A DNA stretch of 64,000 nucleotides from Bin34 sp965219935 (GTDB lineage Bacteria; Chloroflexota; Anaerolineae; Caldilineales; Caldilineaceae): the NCBI GenBank assembly GCA_965219935.1, contig CBDCOU010000003.1, positions 2,480,001 to 2,544,000 on the forward strand. The letters are read 5' to 3'. Below the pieces are notes generated by a model, which made no database searches, was not told the origin of the DNA, and saw nothing but the letters and a program-made list of their open reading frames with translations. The position numbers and the translations under genes were made by a program. Numbering within the stretch: position 1 is the first letter of the stretch; each line of letters starts with the position of its first letter. This document shows positions 17,103-25,817 of this stretch, piece after piece.

Positions 17103-18392
17103 CTACCGCGACTGCTGAAAGGCGGCCCGGCCGGCATAGACGGCTGCATCGCCCAACTGCTCCTCGATGCGCAGGAGCTGGTTGTACTTGGCGACCCGAT
17201 CGCTGCGCGCCGGCGCGCCGGTCTTGATCTGGCCCGTGTTGAGCGCCACGACCAGATCGGCAATCGTCGTGTCCTCGGTCTCCCCGGAACGATGACTGAC
17301 GACGCTGGTCCAGCCGGCGCGGTGGCTCATTTCAACCGCCTGCACGGCCTCGCTCAAGGTTCCAATCTGGTTGACCTTGCAGAGCAGGGAGTTGCACAGT
17401 TTCCGCTCAATGGCCATTCGGATGCGATCGACATTGGTCACCAAGAGGTCGTCGCCGACCAGCTGAACCTTGTCGCCGGCCGCCTCGTGCAGCAGGGCCC
17501 AGCCCTCAAGGTCGTCCTCGGCGAGCCCGTCCTCAATGCTGATGATCGGATGGCGCGCAACCCATTCGCACCACAGGTCCGCCAGTTCCGCGCTGGACAG
17601 GTCCCGTCCCTCGATCGGCAGACGGTACCGGCCGGACTCCGCATCGTACAGTTCGGAGGCGGCCGGATCAAGCGCAATCCAGATGTCTTCGCCCTCACGC
17701 AGGTTGGCCTTGGCGATCGCCCGGGAAATCAGCTCCAGGGCCCGCTCGTTGCCGCCAAGTGCCGGCGCGAAGCCGCCTTCATCCCCGATATTGGTGGAAT
17801 ACCCCCCTTCCTCCAGGAGCAACCTGAGGGCCCGATAGACGGCCACGCCCCATTCCAGCCCCTGCCGAAAGGAATTGGCCCCGACCGGCATGACCATGAA
17901 CTCCTGGAAGTCGGTGCTGCCCTTGGCATGGGCCCCCCCGTTTAGGATGTTCATCATCGGCACCGGCAGCACATGGGCATTCGCGCCGCCCAGGTACTGG
18001 TAAAGCGGCAGACCCGCGCTGCTCGCCGCGGCCTTGGCATTCGCCAGACTGATGCCCAGGATGGCGTTGGCACCGAAATTCCCCTTGTTGGGCGTGCCGT
18101 CGAGATTGCACAGCTGACGGTCCAGTGCCACCTGTTCAAACGCATCCCGTCCTTCAAGTGCAGGCCCCAGAACCGCGTTCACGTTCGTGACGGCCTTGCC
18201 AACACCCTTGCCCCCGTACCAGCCTGCGTTGCCGTCCCGCAATTCAACCGCCTCATGCGCGCCCGTGCTGGCTCCGCTGGGAACTGCAGCCCGGCCCACA
18301 TGACCATCCGTCAATTCAACGTCCACTTCCAGCGTGGGGTTGCCCCGGCTGTCGAGAATCTCGCGGGCAACAACGTTGCGAATCTTGCTCAT
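17103..18392 (-). CDS. eno: Enolase (phosphopyruvate hydratase)
   Basis: This is 429 residues from ATG 18392, the normal enolase length. The N-terminus 'IRNVVAREILDSRGNPTLEV', the flexible loop 'VPSGASTGAHEAVELRD', the metal ligands in 'WIALDPAASELY', 'ISIEDGL' and 'LVGDDLLVTN', the catalytic Lys in 'LLCKVNQIGTLSEA' and the C-terminal 'SHRSGETEDTTIADL' are all present. It interconverts 2-phosphoglycerate and phosphoenolpyruvate in glycolysis and gluconeogenesis. An upstream extension to 18479 is rejected because family homology starts at 'MSKIRNVV'. It heads a minus-strand run of metabolic genes. Confidence 0.97.
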   Translation of the reverse strand: MSKIRNVVAREILDSRGNPTLEVDVELTDGHVGRAAVPSGASTGAHEAVELRDGNAGWYGGKGVGKAVTNVNAVLGPALEGRDAFEQVALDRQLCNLDGTPNKGNFGANAILGISLANAKAAASSAGLPLYQYLGGANAHVLPVPMMNILNGGAHAKGSTDFQEFMVMPVGANSFRQGLEWGVAVYRALRLLLEEGGYSTNIGDEGGFAPALGGNERALELISRAIAKANLREGEDIWIALDPAASELYDAESGRYRLPIEGRDLSSAELADLWCEWVARHPIISIEDGLAEDDLEGWALLHEAAGDKVQLVGDDLLVTNVDRIRMAIERKLCNSLLCKVNQIGTLSEAVQAVEMSHRAGWTSVVSHRSGETEDTTIADLVVALNTGQIKTGAPARSDRVAKYNQLLRIEEQLGDAAVYAGRAAFQQSR

Positions 18393-18548
18393 GGCCGGCG
18401 GAAGTCTCCGGAGTGGCGGGGATGGGGACCGGGTGCCTGTTCGACAATCCGAGGACCGCTCTGCGGCGGCGCAATCCATGGGTCCCAGTCAAAACGACGG
18501 CGCGCATTATACCCACGATTGTGGCGGAATCCGCGGGCATGTAGAGGT

Positions 18549-18583
18549 CGGCACTGTTTCAATCTCGTTGATACGAAATTCAT
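18549..18583 (-). repeat. Dispersed intergenic repeat, copy 2
   Basis: On the minus strand it reads ATCAACGAGATTGAAACAGTGCC. Written in two blocks it is ATCAACGAGATTG and AAACAGTGCC, the same core as the copy at 19.9 kb. Confidence 0.6.
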
Positions 18584-18675
18584 CCGGTGTGGATGGGCCG
18601 GCACCCTGCGTCCTACCGCGTCCGACACCGATTGTTTTGACGACACTCGGCACAGCATGTCCATCGCCGGCTGTG

Positions 18676-18706
18676 ACCTTGTACCAAAATCAACGAAAGG
18701 GAAACT
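18676..18706 (+). repeat. Dispersed intergenic repeat, copy 3
   Basis: It reads ACCAAAATCAACGA, a diverged middle (AAGGG), then AAACTGTGCC. It lies 75 bp upstream of the MNT-HEPN start. Confidence 0.5.
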
Positions 18707-18780
18707 GTGCCGGACAGTTACTGCTCCGCAACCAATGTCAACGAGATTGGTCCGCCGCTCTGCGAGACTACAATAACCCC

Positions 18781-19668
18781 ATGAACGCAACAACCACAGC
18801 ACAAGCCGCGGTCCAGCCCACGCACGCATCCGCGCCGCCAGCGTACGATGCCCACGCCTGCGTCGTCGCCCAAGCCGTTGAGGCCGTGGCTGGCGTCGAA
18901 CGGGTGATCCTGTTCGGCTCGCGTGCGCGCGGCGATCACGGGCCCGAATCCGACATCGATCTACTGGTCGTCGGCGACGTGAAGCTTGGCGACTCCATCT
19001 TCAAAGCCTGTCACCGGGCAGCGGATCGCGCCATCAAAAAAGAATACCGACACTCGGTCAACGTAGAGATCGTGCCCTTGACCGCACATCACTTCGACTT
19101 CATGCAACACGGCCTCAACGACATCGCGGCCAAGGCTGCGCACGACGGAATCACACCTATGGGACACAAATACCGGCCGCCGTCGGAACCAACCGAACCA
19201 GGCCTGTCCGAACAGAGGCGGCGGGAGTCGATGGAACGGGCCTTTCACGCCCGCAGCGATTTCAGTACCTTGTCGCTTCTGTGCCAAGCCGGCCCGGACG
19301 CGCCCGCCTACCACGACCCGCGCGAATGGGACCGGGCCGTGGGCATACACGCCCAGGGTGCGATCGAACACGCGCTCAAGGCGGTGATCGCCGCACACGG
19401 TGTCCAATATCCGACACATCACGTTCTGAGCAGACTGTTGGATGTGGCACGCATCCATGTACCGAACCTCGCCTTGCACTCCGAACTCGACGTGCTGACG
19501 GCTTTTGCGGGCGGGTACGTCGATGGCACTCCCGAACTGAACCTGGATGTTGACCAACTGCTGGACAATACCCGGCAAGACGTGACACGGATATTCGCCA
19601 TCTGCGAGGCCAAGGCCGACTACGATCCGTGGACGGTGCGGAGGGCGACCTTCAAGCCCGATCGGTAA
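18781..19668 (+). CDS. Single-chain MNT-HEPN protein (minimal nucleotidyltransferase fused to HEPN)
   Basis: This is 295 residues from ATG 18781. Residues about 30-125 are a minimal nucleotidyltransferase: G46-S47 in 'LFGSRARGDHGPESDIDLLV', with D58 and D60 as metal ligands. Residues about 140-285 form a HEPN domain ('HAQGAIEHALKAVIAAHGVQ' then 'THHVLSRLL'), of the class that lacks an obvious RNase Rx4-6H motif. As separate genes, MNT and HEPN form toxin-antitoxin pairs in which MNT adenylylates HEPN. Here both are in one polypeptide, which could be self-modifying or could act on another target. Dispersed repeats flank the gene on both sides. The longer upstream frame is rejected because it overlaps the repeat region and the 5' end of eno. 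Confidence 0.83.
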   Translation: MNATTTAQAAVQPTHASAPPAYDAHACVVAQAVEAVAGVERVILFGSRARGDHGPESDIDLLVVGDVKLGDSIFKACHRAADRAIKKEYRHSVNVEIVPLTAHHFDFMQHGLNDIAAKAAHDGITPMGHKYRPPSEPTEPGLSEQRRRESMERAFHARSDFSTLSLLCQAGPDAPAYHDPREWDRAVGIHAQGAIEHALKAVIAAHGVQYPTHHVLSRLLDVARIHVPNLALHSELDVLTAFAGGYVDGTPELNLDVDQLLDNTRQDVTRIFAICEAKADYDPWTVRRATFKPDR

Positions 19669-19817
19669 CGAAGGGGACTTGTATACCTGATCAATACCAA
19701 TCCAGCTTGATAGGCAGACTAGGGGTGCAGCATCTCGTGGCCCGTTGAAACGACTTGGTGCTCAGCCAAGGCCACCCGGGCATCCCTGTACCACCAACCG
19801 GCCGGAGGGGTAGTTTG

Positions 19818-19858
19818 GCCGCTTCAAGCCCTGGGCCTGCGGCCTGGCCTGAAGCGGC
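19818..19858 (+). terminator. Stem-loop downstream of the MNT-HEPN gene
   Basis: The arms GCCGCTTCA and TGAAGCGGC are perfectly complementary, with additional GGCC pairing inside the loop. There is no T tract, so the terminator role is inferred from position alone. Confidence 0.4.
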
Positions 19859-19898
19859 ACCCGTCCCCGTCCACGAAGAAGTGTCACAGATCCGCCTG

Positions 19899-19931
19899 AC
19901 CCCAAAATCAACAAGATTGAAACAGTGCCAT
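19899..19931 (+). repeat. Dispersed intergenic repeat, copy 4
   Basis: It reads CCCCAAAATCAACAAGATTG followed by AAACAGTGCC and is the most complete plus-strand copy. Confidence 0.6.
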
Positions 19932-20032
19932 AGAGGTCTGGTTCCGTCCGCAACAACCGGAGTTGACACCGAAATCGTCGGCCTTGATGGGTGCTACAAT
20001 CGGTCATCCAAGCCCTTTCCGGACCCGATTCC

Positions 20033-21214
20033 ATGCAGCCTGCCACCCGCGAGCCTATCTACCTGGATCACTCCGCCACCACGCCGGTGTGGCCCGAGGT
20101 GGTGGATGCCATGCAGGAGTTCTTTGCCGACAGCTACGGCAATCCCTCCAGCATCCACGCAGCCGGCCGCAGCGCCTATGCCGGCCTTCAGAAGGCCCGC
20201 AGTTCGATCGCCGCACACATTGGGGCCGGACCGTCGGAAATCATCTTTACCGGGTGCGGCACCGAAGGCAACAATGCCGCCCTGCGCGGAATCTCGCTGG
20301 CCCGCCGCGCCGCCACGGGTGCCAACCGCATCGTGTCAACCGCCATCGAGCACCATGCCATCCTGGAGACGCTGGAGGACCTGGCCGAACTCCACGGCTT
20401 CGAACCGGTGCTCCTGCCGGTTGATGGCCAGGGACGGGTCGATCCGTCCGATCTCGAGGAGGCCCTGCAGGAACCCACGGCCTTGGTTTCCTGCATGTAT
20501 GCCAACAACGAAGTCGGAACCGTGCAACCGCTGGCAGAGCTGGGAGAAATCTGTGAGGCCGCCGACGTGCCTCTGCACACGGACGCGGTGCAGGCCCTGA
20601 CCAGGGTGCCCGTCTCCGTGGATGCTCTGAAAGTGGCCGCCCTAAGCGTCTCCGCCCACAAGTTCCACGGTCCCAAGGGGGTGGGATTCCTGTATTTGCG
20701 CCGCAACACGCCGTTCCGGCCCTACATGACCGGCGGTAGCCACGAGGGCGGACGCCGGGCCGGCACGGAAAATGTTCCACTGATTGTCGGTATGGCCAAG
20801 GCACTTGACCAGTGCATGACGAACGCCGCGGATGAAGCGACGCGGCTGCAGGAGTTGCGCGATGAACTCATCACCAACCTGCTCGAGGACATCGAAGGGG
20901 CGCACCTGACCGGTTCGCGACAGGATCGGCTGTCCCACCATGCCTCCTTCGTTTTCGATGGCCTGGAAGCGGAGTCCATTCTGATTGGATTGGACATGGC
21001 GGGGATCATGGCCAGCAGCGGCAGTGCCTGCACCAGTGGCGCCCACCAGCCCAGCCATGTCCTGTCGGCCATGGGCATCGATCCGCCGGCCAGCTACGGG
21101 GCCATTCGCTTCAGTCTGGGCAGGGACACGTCAAGAGCCGACGTGGAGTACGTTGTTGGGCAGATGCAGCGGATTACCGAACAGCTGAATGCCGCGCAGG
21201 CTTTTGCGGTGTAA
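20033..21214 (+). CDS. Cysteine desulfurase (NifS/IscS-like, class V aminotransferase fold)
   Basis: This is 393 residues from ATG 20033. 'IYLDHSATTPVWPEV' opens the fold, 'IEHHAILET' is the PLP-stacking His region, 'SVSAHKFHGPKGVGFLY' holds the PLP Schiff-base Lys, and 'SSGSACTSGAHQPSHVL' carries the catalytic Cys on its mobile loop. The enzyme takes sulfur from cysteine as a persulfide for Fe-S cluster or thio-cofactor assembly. No IscU/SufU scaffold or regulator gene is next to it; the next gene belongs to an IS607 element. The longer 5' frame to 19991 lacks family homology. Confidence 0.94.
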   Translation: MQPATREPIYLDHSATTPVWPEVVDAMQEFFADSYGNPSSIHAAGRSAYAGLQKARSSIAAHIGAGPSEIIFTGCGTEGNNAALRGISLARRAATGANRIVSTAIEHHAILETLEDLAELHGFEPVLLPVDGQGRVDPSDLEEALQEPTALVSCMYANNEVGTVQPLAELGEICEAADVPLHTDAVQALTRVPVSVDALKVAALSVSAHKFHGPKGVGFLYLRRNTPFRPYMTGGSHEGGRRAGTENVPLIVGMAKALDQCMTNAADEATRLQELRDELITNLLEDIEGAHLTGSRQDRLSHHASFVFDGLEAESILIGLDMAGIMASSGSACTSGAHQPSHVLSAMGIDPPASYGAIRFSLGRDTSRADVEYVVGQMQRITEQLNAAQAFAV

Positions 21215-21404
21215 AAGATCCCGACTTCCGCAGGACGGCCGCACCGAACCCCGGCGCACGCTTGGCCCCGGGATCGCGCGGGTCCCTCCTACACAGTTCC
21301 GGCACACTCGAACCACATCCGAAGAGGATGCGGCTCTCGTTCGCCTGGAGGAGACACGGATAAGCCCCCGGTTTCCTGCAACTTGATGTAGTACACTGCA
21401 ACCA

Positions 21405-22019
21405 ATGAACAGGAACGGACCCTTCCGCATCTCGCAATTCGGGGCCCGCGTGGGCCGCACCGCCACCCAGCTGCGCAAGCTGGACCGGAGCGGCGTGTTT
21501 CCCGCCCGGCGCACGATCACGGGCCAGCGGTACTACACGGAGGCCGATGTCGCGCGGTTCCTGGGGACCGGAGACGAAGCCCCGCAGGGGCTGGCCGTCG
21601 TCTACTGCCGCGTGTCCGGCCGCGGCCAGCAGGAGGATCTGCGCAGCCAGGTGGCGGCCATGGAAACCTACTGCCTGGGGGCCGGCGTGGCCGTGGACGA
21701 ATGGCTGACGGAGATCGGCGGCGGCCTCGACTTCAAGCGCCCGGTGTTCCTGGCCCTGATGGAGCGCATTGAGAACCGGGACATCGCCCACCTGCTCATC
21801 GCCCACAGGGACCGGCTCACCCGCTTCGGCTTCGACTGGTTCGAGCACTTTGCCCAACAGCACGGCTGCACCATCACGGTGGTCAACCAGGCAAGCCTGT
21901 CCCCGCAGGAGGAGATGGTGGAGGACCTGATGGCCATCGTGCAGGCGTTCTCCGGCCGCCTGCACGGATTGCGTGCGTACCAGCGCACAATCCGGGAGGC
22001 CGCCGGCGATGGCCGGTAA
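21405..22019 (+). CDS. tnpA: IS607-family serine recombinase (TnpA)
   Basis: This is 204 residues. The N-terminal MerR-like helix-turn-helix is 'RISQFGARVGRTATQLRKLD' and 'GQRYYTEADVARFLG'. It is followed by a serine-resolvase domain with the nucleophile in 'VVYCRVSGRGQQEDLRSQ' and the conserved 'LLIAHRDRLTRFGFDWF' helix. This domain order (DNA-binding first) is diagnostic of IS607 transposases, which move through a circular double-stranded intermediate. The stop at 22017-22019 overlaps the start of tnpB (ATG 22009), so the two are translationally coupled. Confidence 0.94.
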   Translation: MNRNGPFRISQFGARVGRTATQLRKLDRSGVFPARRTITGQRYYTEADVARFLGTGDEAPQGLAVVYCRVSGRGQQEDLRSQVAAMETYCLGAGVAVDEWLTEIGGGLDFKRPVFLALMERIENRDIAHLLIAHRDRLTRFGFDWFEHFAQQHGCTITVVNQASLSPQEEMVEDLMAIVQAFSGRLHGLRAYQRTIREAAGDGR

Positions 22020-23397
22020 CCCCAAGGTCACGCGCATCCTGCACAGCCAGGGTCTGCACCGGGCCAAGTACGACCGCTTGCATGACATGGCGGCCCTCTG
22101 TGGTCGCGTGCGCGGCGACGCGTGGCAACGCTGCAGCGGCCTGTCCACGGCACAACAGTCGGCCCATGAGATCCGCAATGCCTGGATGGCCGAGGGCTAC
22201 GACTGGCACGGGCTCCCGGCTCGCCTGGGCAAGGCCGCCCTGGCCGACGCCTTGGGTGACATCCAGGCCGGTCGGGAAGCCGCCAAGGTGTCGGTCAAGA
22301 AGGCCATTTGGCACAGGACCCGCGGCAACCCCGCAGAGCGGCAGCGCCTCTACTCGCTGTTGAAGCGCAACCGCTGGGACGAGGATGCCTTCCTGCATCG
22401 ACAGATGCGCAGGAAGTGGCAGGGCGGCACCTCACGCGTGACCAACCAGATCGTGGCCGACGCGGGTTCCTACACCGCCAAGGTCTGGCACGGCCGGGCC
22501 TGGGTCTATCTGCAGGGCCTGGAACGCGGCCAGCGCATCGCCATCCCGCTGCGCGGCACGCATCTGCCCACCGGCACCCTGCGGCTCATCCTGCAGGACG
22601 ACGGCCAGGTGGCAATCCACTACGCCATCGACGAGCCCGCCGTATGCAGCACGAAGCCCTGCGGGGATGGCGAACTGGGTGTTGACAAGGGTTACACCGA
22701 GGCCTATGCCGACAGCGAAGGCGAGCGACACGGCGAAGGCCTGGGCAACCTGCTGGCCGCGGAGAGCGATGCCCGCAAGGTCAAGGGCCAACGGCGCAAC
22801 CAGTTGCGTGCGATTGAACAGAAGCACCGCGAGGCCGGACGGATCAAGAAAGCCGACAACATCCGCCGCAACAACCTTGGCAACCGGAAGTGGGACCGCC
22901 GGCAGCAGAAGCACACGGCGCAGACGCGCGACTTTCTCTGCCACGCCGCCCACCGCGTCGTCGACCGCGCCGGCACCATCGCCTGCGAGGACCTGACGGC
23001 CCCCATGGCGTCGTCCAGGTATCGCCACCGCGACACCAACCGCCGTCTGAGCGGCTGGGTCAAGGGCCTCATGGCCGACACCCTCTCCTCGATATCTCGG
23101 CGCCGAGGTTCGGCGCTGGTGTTGGTGAACCCCGCCTACACGTCGCAAATCGACTCCCGCACGGGCCTGTTGCAGGGCACGCGGCGCGGGGACCGGTTTT
23201 ACGGCCTGGACGGAGTCGTGTTGGATGCGGACACCAACGCCGCCCGCAACATCCTGCAGCGCCTGTACGACGACGGGATTACGTTGTACACGCCCTACCG
23301 GGAGGTCAAGCGCCTGCTGTTGGATCGAAGCGGGACTGCGGATGGGACTGCTCATCCAGGACTCGAGCCCGTCGCCGGACGGCTGAGGCCGCCCTAA
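22009..23397 (+). CDS. tnpB: TnpB-like RuvC nuclease of the IS607 element, lacking the zinc finger
   Basis: This is 462 residues from ATG 22009, inside the end of tnpA. The RuvC triad is present: D226 in 'GELGVDKGYTEAY', E327 in 'TIACEDLTAPM' and D408 in 'VLDADTNAARNIL'. Between the second and third motifs, where most TnpB proteins have a C4 zinc finger, the sequence is 'YTSQIDSRTGLLQGTRRGDR' with no Cys at all. This is a known minority architecture, as far as I recall, in IS607-associated TnpB. An earlier in-frame start at 21973 would overlap tnpA more extensively. A guide RNA would be expected from the 3' end and right flank. Confidence 0.88.
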   Translation: MAGNPKVTRILHSQGLHRAKYDRLHDMAALCGRVRGDAWQRCSGLSTAQQSAHEIRNAWMAEGYDWHGLPARLGKAALADALGDIQAGREAAKVSVKKAIWHRTRGNPAERQRLYSLLKRNRWDEDAFLHRQMRRKWQGGTSRVTNQIVADAGSYTAKVWHGRAWVYLQGLERGQRIAIPLRGTHLPTGTLRLILQDDGQVAIHYAIDEPAVCSTKPCGDGELGVDKGYTEAYADSEGERHGEGLGNLLAAESDARKVKGQRRNQLRAIEQKHREAGRIKKADNIRRNNLGNRKWDRRQQKHTAQTRDFLCHAAHRVVDRAGTIACEDLTAPMASSRYRHRDTNRRLSGWVKGLMADTLSSISRRRGSALVLVNPAYTSQIDSRTGLLQGTRRGDRFYGLDGVVLDADTNAARNILQRLYDDGITLYTPYREVKRLLLDRSGTADGTAHPGLEPVAGRLRPP

Positions 23398-23515
23398 CGC
23401 GCCGGGCCGAGAGCGAAACGCCGGAACCCTGCGGGTCAAGTACTTGCAGGTATTAGGGAACAGGTATACAGAGTTCGGTGCAGGGAACTCCCTAGACCTC
23501 GACGACTGATTCCAA

Positions 23516-23552
23516 CGCCACCCCGGACCGACAATACTGGTCCGGGGTGGCG
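23516..23552. terminator. Strong stem-loop between converging tnpB and ABC binding-protein genes
   Basis: A perfect 14-bp inverted repeat, CGCCACCCCGGACC / GGTCCGGGGTGGCG, with a 9-base loop lies between the converging stops at 23397 and 23606. There is no T run on either side. It probably acts on both strands. Confidence 0.65.
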
Positions 23553-23605
23553 AAGGATCCCGAAGGGGGTTGTGGATTACGCTGCACGCAGCTTGTTGCC
23601 GGCAG

Positions 23606-24949
23606 CTATTCCTGGTACTCGAAGTCAAGCGGGTTCTGCGCCAGCAGTTCCAGCCAGCCTTCCGCAACCCGATCCAGGGCTTCCTGGGGCGTGGCCTGAT
23701 CCGACAGGGCCGACGACGCCCCTTCCGCCAGACCGATGAACATCTCAAGCCATTGCGGCACACCCGGTGTGAAGGGACGGCCCCGGGCCAATACCTCGCC
23801 GTAGTCCGGCATGTAGGGCTTGGCCGAAATGATGTCCGGGTCGCTGAACACGCTCCTGCGGGCCGGGGTCATGCCAAAGTCGAGCGCTCCTTCCTTGGCG
23901 CGTTGCGGATTGCTGAGGGCAGCCATCAACTCAAACGCCGCATCTTTGCTCTCCGAGGTCTTCATCATCACAATGTTGTGCTGTACGAAGTTGCCGGTGC
24001 CGCCTTCCGGGTACGGGGCAATCGCCCAGTTGCCCACAACCTTGGACTTTTCCGGATCGTCAAGGGACGGCAGAATAAATCCGGCCCAGCCCTCATTGAC
24101 CGCCACGTCCCCGGCCAAAAAGGCGTTGGCCGCATCGGGATTGTCCCAGGCCAGCAGTCCTGGTGGTGCGTATTTTTCTCCGTGTTCCTTCAGCAAGGTC
24201 AGGGCTGCCACCCCGCTTTCCCCGTTGATAAGAGGCTGCCAATCCGAGGTCAGCAAGGGATCACCGGACGCCCAAAAACGAGCCAGGAACAGCTTGACCA
24301 ATTGGGCGGGCACACCGGCAAAGGAAAGCCCGTACATGGACTCATTGGTGTGCGCCGCCAGCAACGCATCGTAGTCGGACCACGTGGTGGGGAAGGTGTC
24401 GATCAGATCGGTTCGGTTGAACAGGACGGATACACCGCACGTCACTGGCAGGCCATAGCGGACGCCGGTATTCCCGGCGATCCCTTCGCCATACCGGTAC
24501 ACGGGATCGAAGAAGCCTTCCATGTCGTACCCACTGGCGTCCAGGAAGTCATTGATGGGTTCCAGCTCGGGCCAAATGGTGTACTGGAACTCGATGTCGT
24601 TGCAGAACAAATCGAACTGGGGGGAGCCGGAAGCCAAATCTGCCTGTACCTTGGGCATCAGGGATTCCCAGGGCGCAAACTCAAACTCAACCTGGGCTCC
24701 CGTTTCGGCCGAGAAATCTTCCGCCCAAGCACGGAAAGCGGGCTCATAGTCCCCTCCGGCCTGGGTCAGCATGCGCAACGTAACGCCATCGTATTTCTCC
24801 CCGGTGGCCATGCTGTCCGCGGCCTCAGGTGCAGCTTCAGGTGCCGGTGGCGCTCCCGTCGGACCACAGGCCGCCAGCAGAGAGCCGGCCCCCATAATGC
24901 CCACTGCCTTGAGAAAGTCCCTGCGGTTGTATCGATGCGAATGTCTCAT
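23606..24949 (-). CDS. Carbohydrate ABC transporter substrate-binding lipoprotein
   Basis: This is 447 residues from ATG 24949, chosen because GGAGG lies 7 bases upstream of it and the Tat motif follows at once ('YNRRDFLK'). A lipobox 'LLAACGP' gives a lipidated Cys, and an Ala/Pro-rich linker precedes the mature domain. The rest is a family 1 (MalE/UgpB-type) binding protein: 'VEFEFAPWESLMPKVQADLA' and 'SKDAAFELMAALSNPQRAK'. It would sit outside the membrane and feed sugar or a polyol to the permeases encoded at 26532-28394. Unusually, it is on the opposite strand, separated from them by an acetoacetate decarboxylase-family gene and 714 bp. Confidence 0.92.
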   Translation of the reverse strand: MRHSHRYNRRDFLKAVGIMGAGSLLAACGPTGAPPAPEAAPEAADSMATGEKYDGVTLRMLTQAGGDYEPAFRAWAEDFSAETGAQVEFEFAPWESLMPKVQADLASGSPQFDLFCNDIEFQYTIWPELEPINDFLDASGYDMEGFFDPVYRYGEGIAGNTGVRYGLPVTCGVSVLFNRTDLIDTFPTTWSDYDALLAAHTNESMYGLSFAGVPAQLVKLFLARFWASGDPLLTSDWQPLINGESGVAALTLLKEHGEKYAPPGLLAWDNPDAANAFLAGDVAVNEGWAGFILPSLDDPEKSKVVGNWAIAPYPEGGTGNFVQHNIVMMKTSESKDAAFELMAALSNPQRAKEGALDFGMTPARRSVFSDPDIISAKPYMPDYGEVLARGRPFTPGVPQWLEMFIGLAEGASSALSDQATPQEALDRVAEGWLELLAQNPLDFEYQE

Positions 24950-25058
24950 GTTGGTGCCTCCCGGCAATTGACGAGTGAGATTTCAAAGCTTGTTCGTCGC
25001 CCGGCACTCCAAGCTGGACGGTAACCGAACTGCCTCTTACTTTAACGGACGCGGATTA

Positions 25059-25817
25059 TCACCTGTGCAGTCGGGCATCCTCGGCCAGGTAGTCAAGCAC
25101 GACACGGCCGTAGGTCTCCGTGTAGCTGGCTATCTGGTAGAACGCAGCCACCTCGGCCACAGGGGCAAAGGCCCGCAGGTCACTGTTGGCAGTGCCGGCA
25201 AACGACACGGTGCCCTCACCACGATACAGGAGTTGGGTAGTCACATCCTCGGGGGCGGCTTCCACCAATTGCCTGACGGCTTCGCCCGGTCCGTCCGCAC
25301 GAGGAATGGATTTCAGCCGGTAACTGGGAAACATCGGTATCAGGTCCGCCATCTGTGCCGGTGTCCCCAGCGCAGTGGTCAGGGTCATGATCTCGACTCC
25401 GTCCTGGCAGGTGCGGCAGGTCAGTAGATTTTGGTTCTGAGCCATGTGTACCTCCGCATATTCCTTGGGTGCCCCCCAACGCTCCCTACCCGCGCAAATG
25501 GCCCGTACGTTGTCCAGGTACAGGTGGGAATTGAAAAATACCGGCTGATCCCGGAACAGGGCCTGGATTTGAATGCCGGATTCGTGAAAGGGGCCGTAGG
25601 ACGAGGAGAACGGCACGTCGATGCCGAAAGCCACACAGAGACCTGTCGGATGCGGAGTCAAGGGGGCCGGCAAGAACGGCTGCATGCGTGCCGGATCAAC
25701 CTGAAAGAACACCGTCTGGAAGCGCACGTCCCGATATTGCGTGGGCAGGGGCGGGCCATAGGGACGATGGGCGGGCATGCCCGCGGCTGCAACCGCATTC
25801 GGACCGGAATTCTGCAT
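25059..25817 (-). CDS. Acetoacetate decarboxylase (ADC) family protein
   Basis: This is 252 residues. The ADC fold is recognisable from 'MQPFLPAPLTPHP', 'NSHLYLDNVRAICAGRERWG' and 'APKEYAEVHM', where the Lys corresponds to the Schiff-base region of true decarboxylases (which have a Lys pair, here K-E). Loss of the second Lys suggests one of the wider ADC-like families (aldolase-dehydratases or unknown) rather than acetoacetate decarboxylase itself. It lies upstream of the binding-protein gene on the same strand with a 109-bp gap, so it may share its transcript. The substrate is unknown. Confidence 0.82.
   Translation of the reverse strand: MQNSGPNAVAAAGMPAHRPYGPPLPTQYRDVRFQTVFFQVDPARMQPFLPAPLTPHPTGLCVAFGIDVPFSSSYGPFHESGIQIQALFRDQPVFFNSHLYLDNVRAICAGRERWGAPKEYAEVHMAQNQNLLTCRTCQDGVEIMTLTTALGTPAQMADLIPMFPSYRLKSIPRADGPGEAVRQLVEAAPEDVTTQLLYRGEGTVSFAGTANSDLRAFAPVAEVAAFYQIASYTETYGRVVLDYLAEDARLHR

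Larger units (their letters stand above)
18393..18780. other. Divergent intergenic region between eno and the MNT-HEPN gene, with repeats
   Basis: No gene is visible in these 388 bp. The region holds two copies of the dispersed repeat in opposite orientation (about 18549-18583 and 18676-18706) and a further partial match, ATGTCAACGAGATTGG, near 18735. Promoters for enolase and the MNT-HEPN gene should lie here, but no clear consensus pair stands out. Confidence 0.5.
19669..20032. other. Intergenic region with a stem-loop and a repeat copy
   Basis: No gene is visible. A 9-bp stem GCCGCTTCA/TGAAGCGGC (19818-19858) with a GC-rich loop that can pair further may terminate transcription of the MNT-HEPN gene. 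A dispersed repeat copy follows at about 19899-19931, upstream of the cysteine desulfurase gene. Confidence 0.45.
21380..23450 (+). mobile_element. IS607-type insertion element (serine recombinase plus TnpB)
   Basis: The tnpA and tnpB genes overlap in the IS607 order. The left boundary is uncertain and lies between the desulfurase stop (21214) and 21405; GTAGTACACTGCAACC ends just before the tnpA ATG. The right boundary is uncertain and lies after 23397. IS607 elements have no terminal inverted repeats, so the ends cannot be fixed from sequence symmetry. Confidence 0.7.

Noticed and set aside
15512..17227. Long plus-strand frame opposite the alcohol dehydrogenase and MR/MLE genes
   Set aside because: Its product is low-complexity Arg/Gly/His and overlaps two well-recognised enzymes completely.
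18549..18583. CRISPR-like GTTTCAATCTCG sequence
   Set aside because: It resembles the end of some type I/III CRISPR repeats, but there is no regular repeat-spacer array and no cas genes; copies are dispersed singly between genes.
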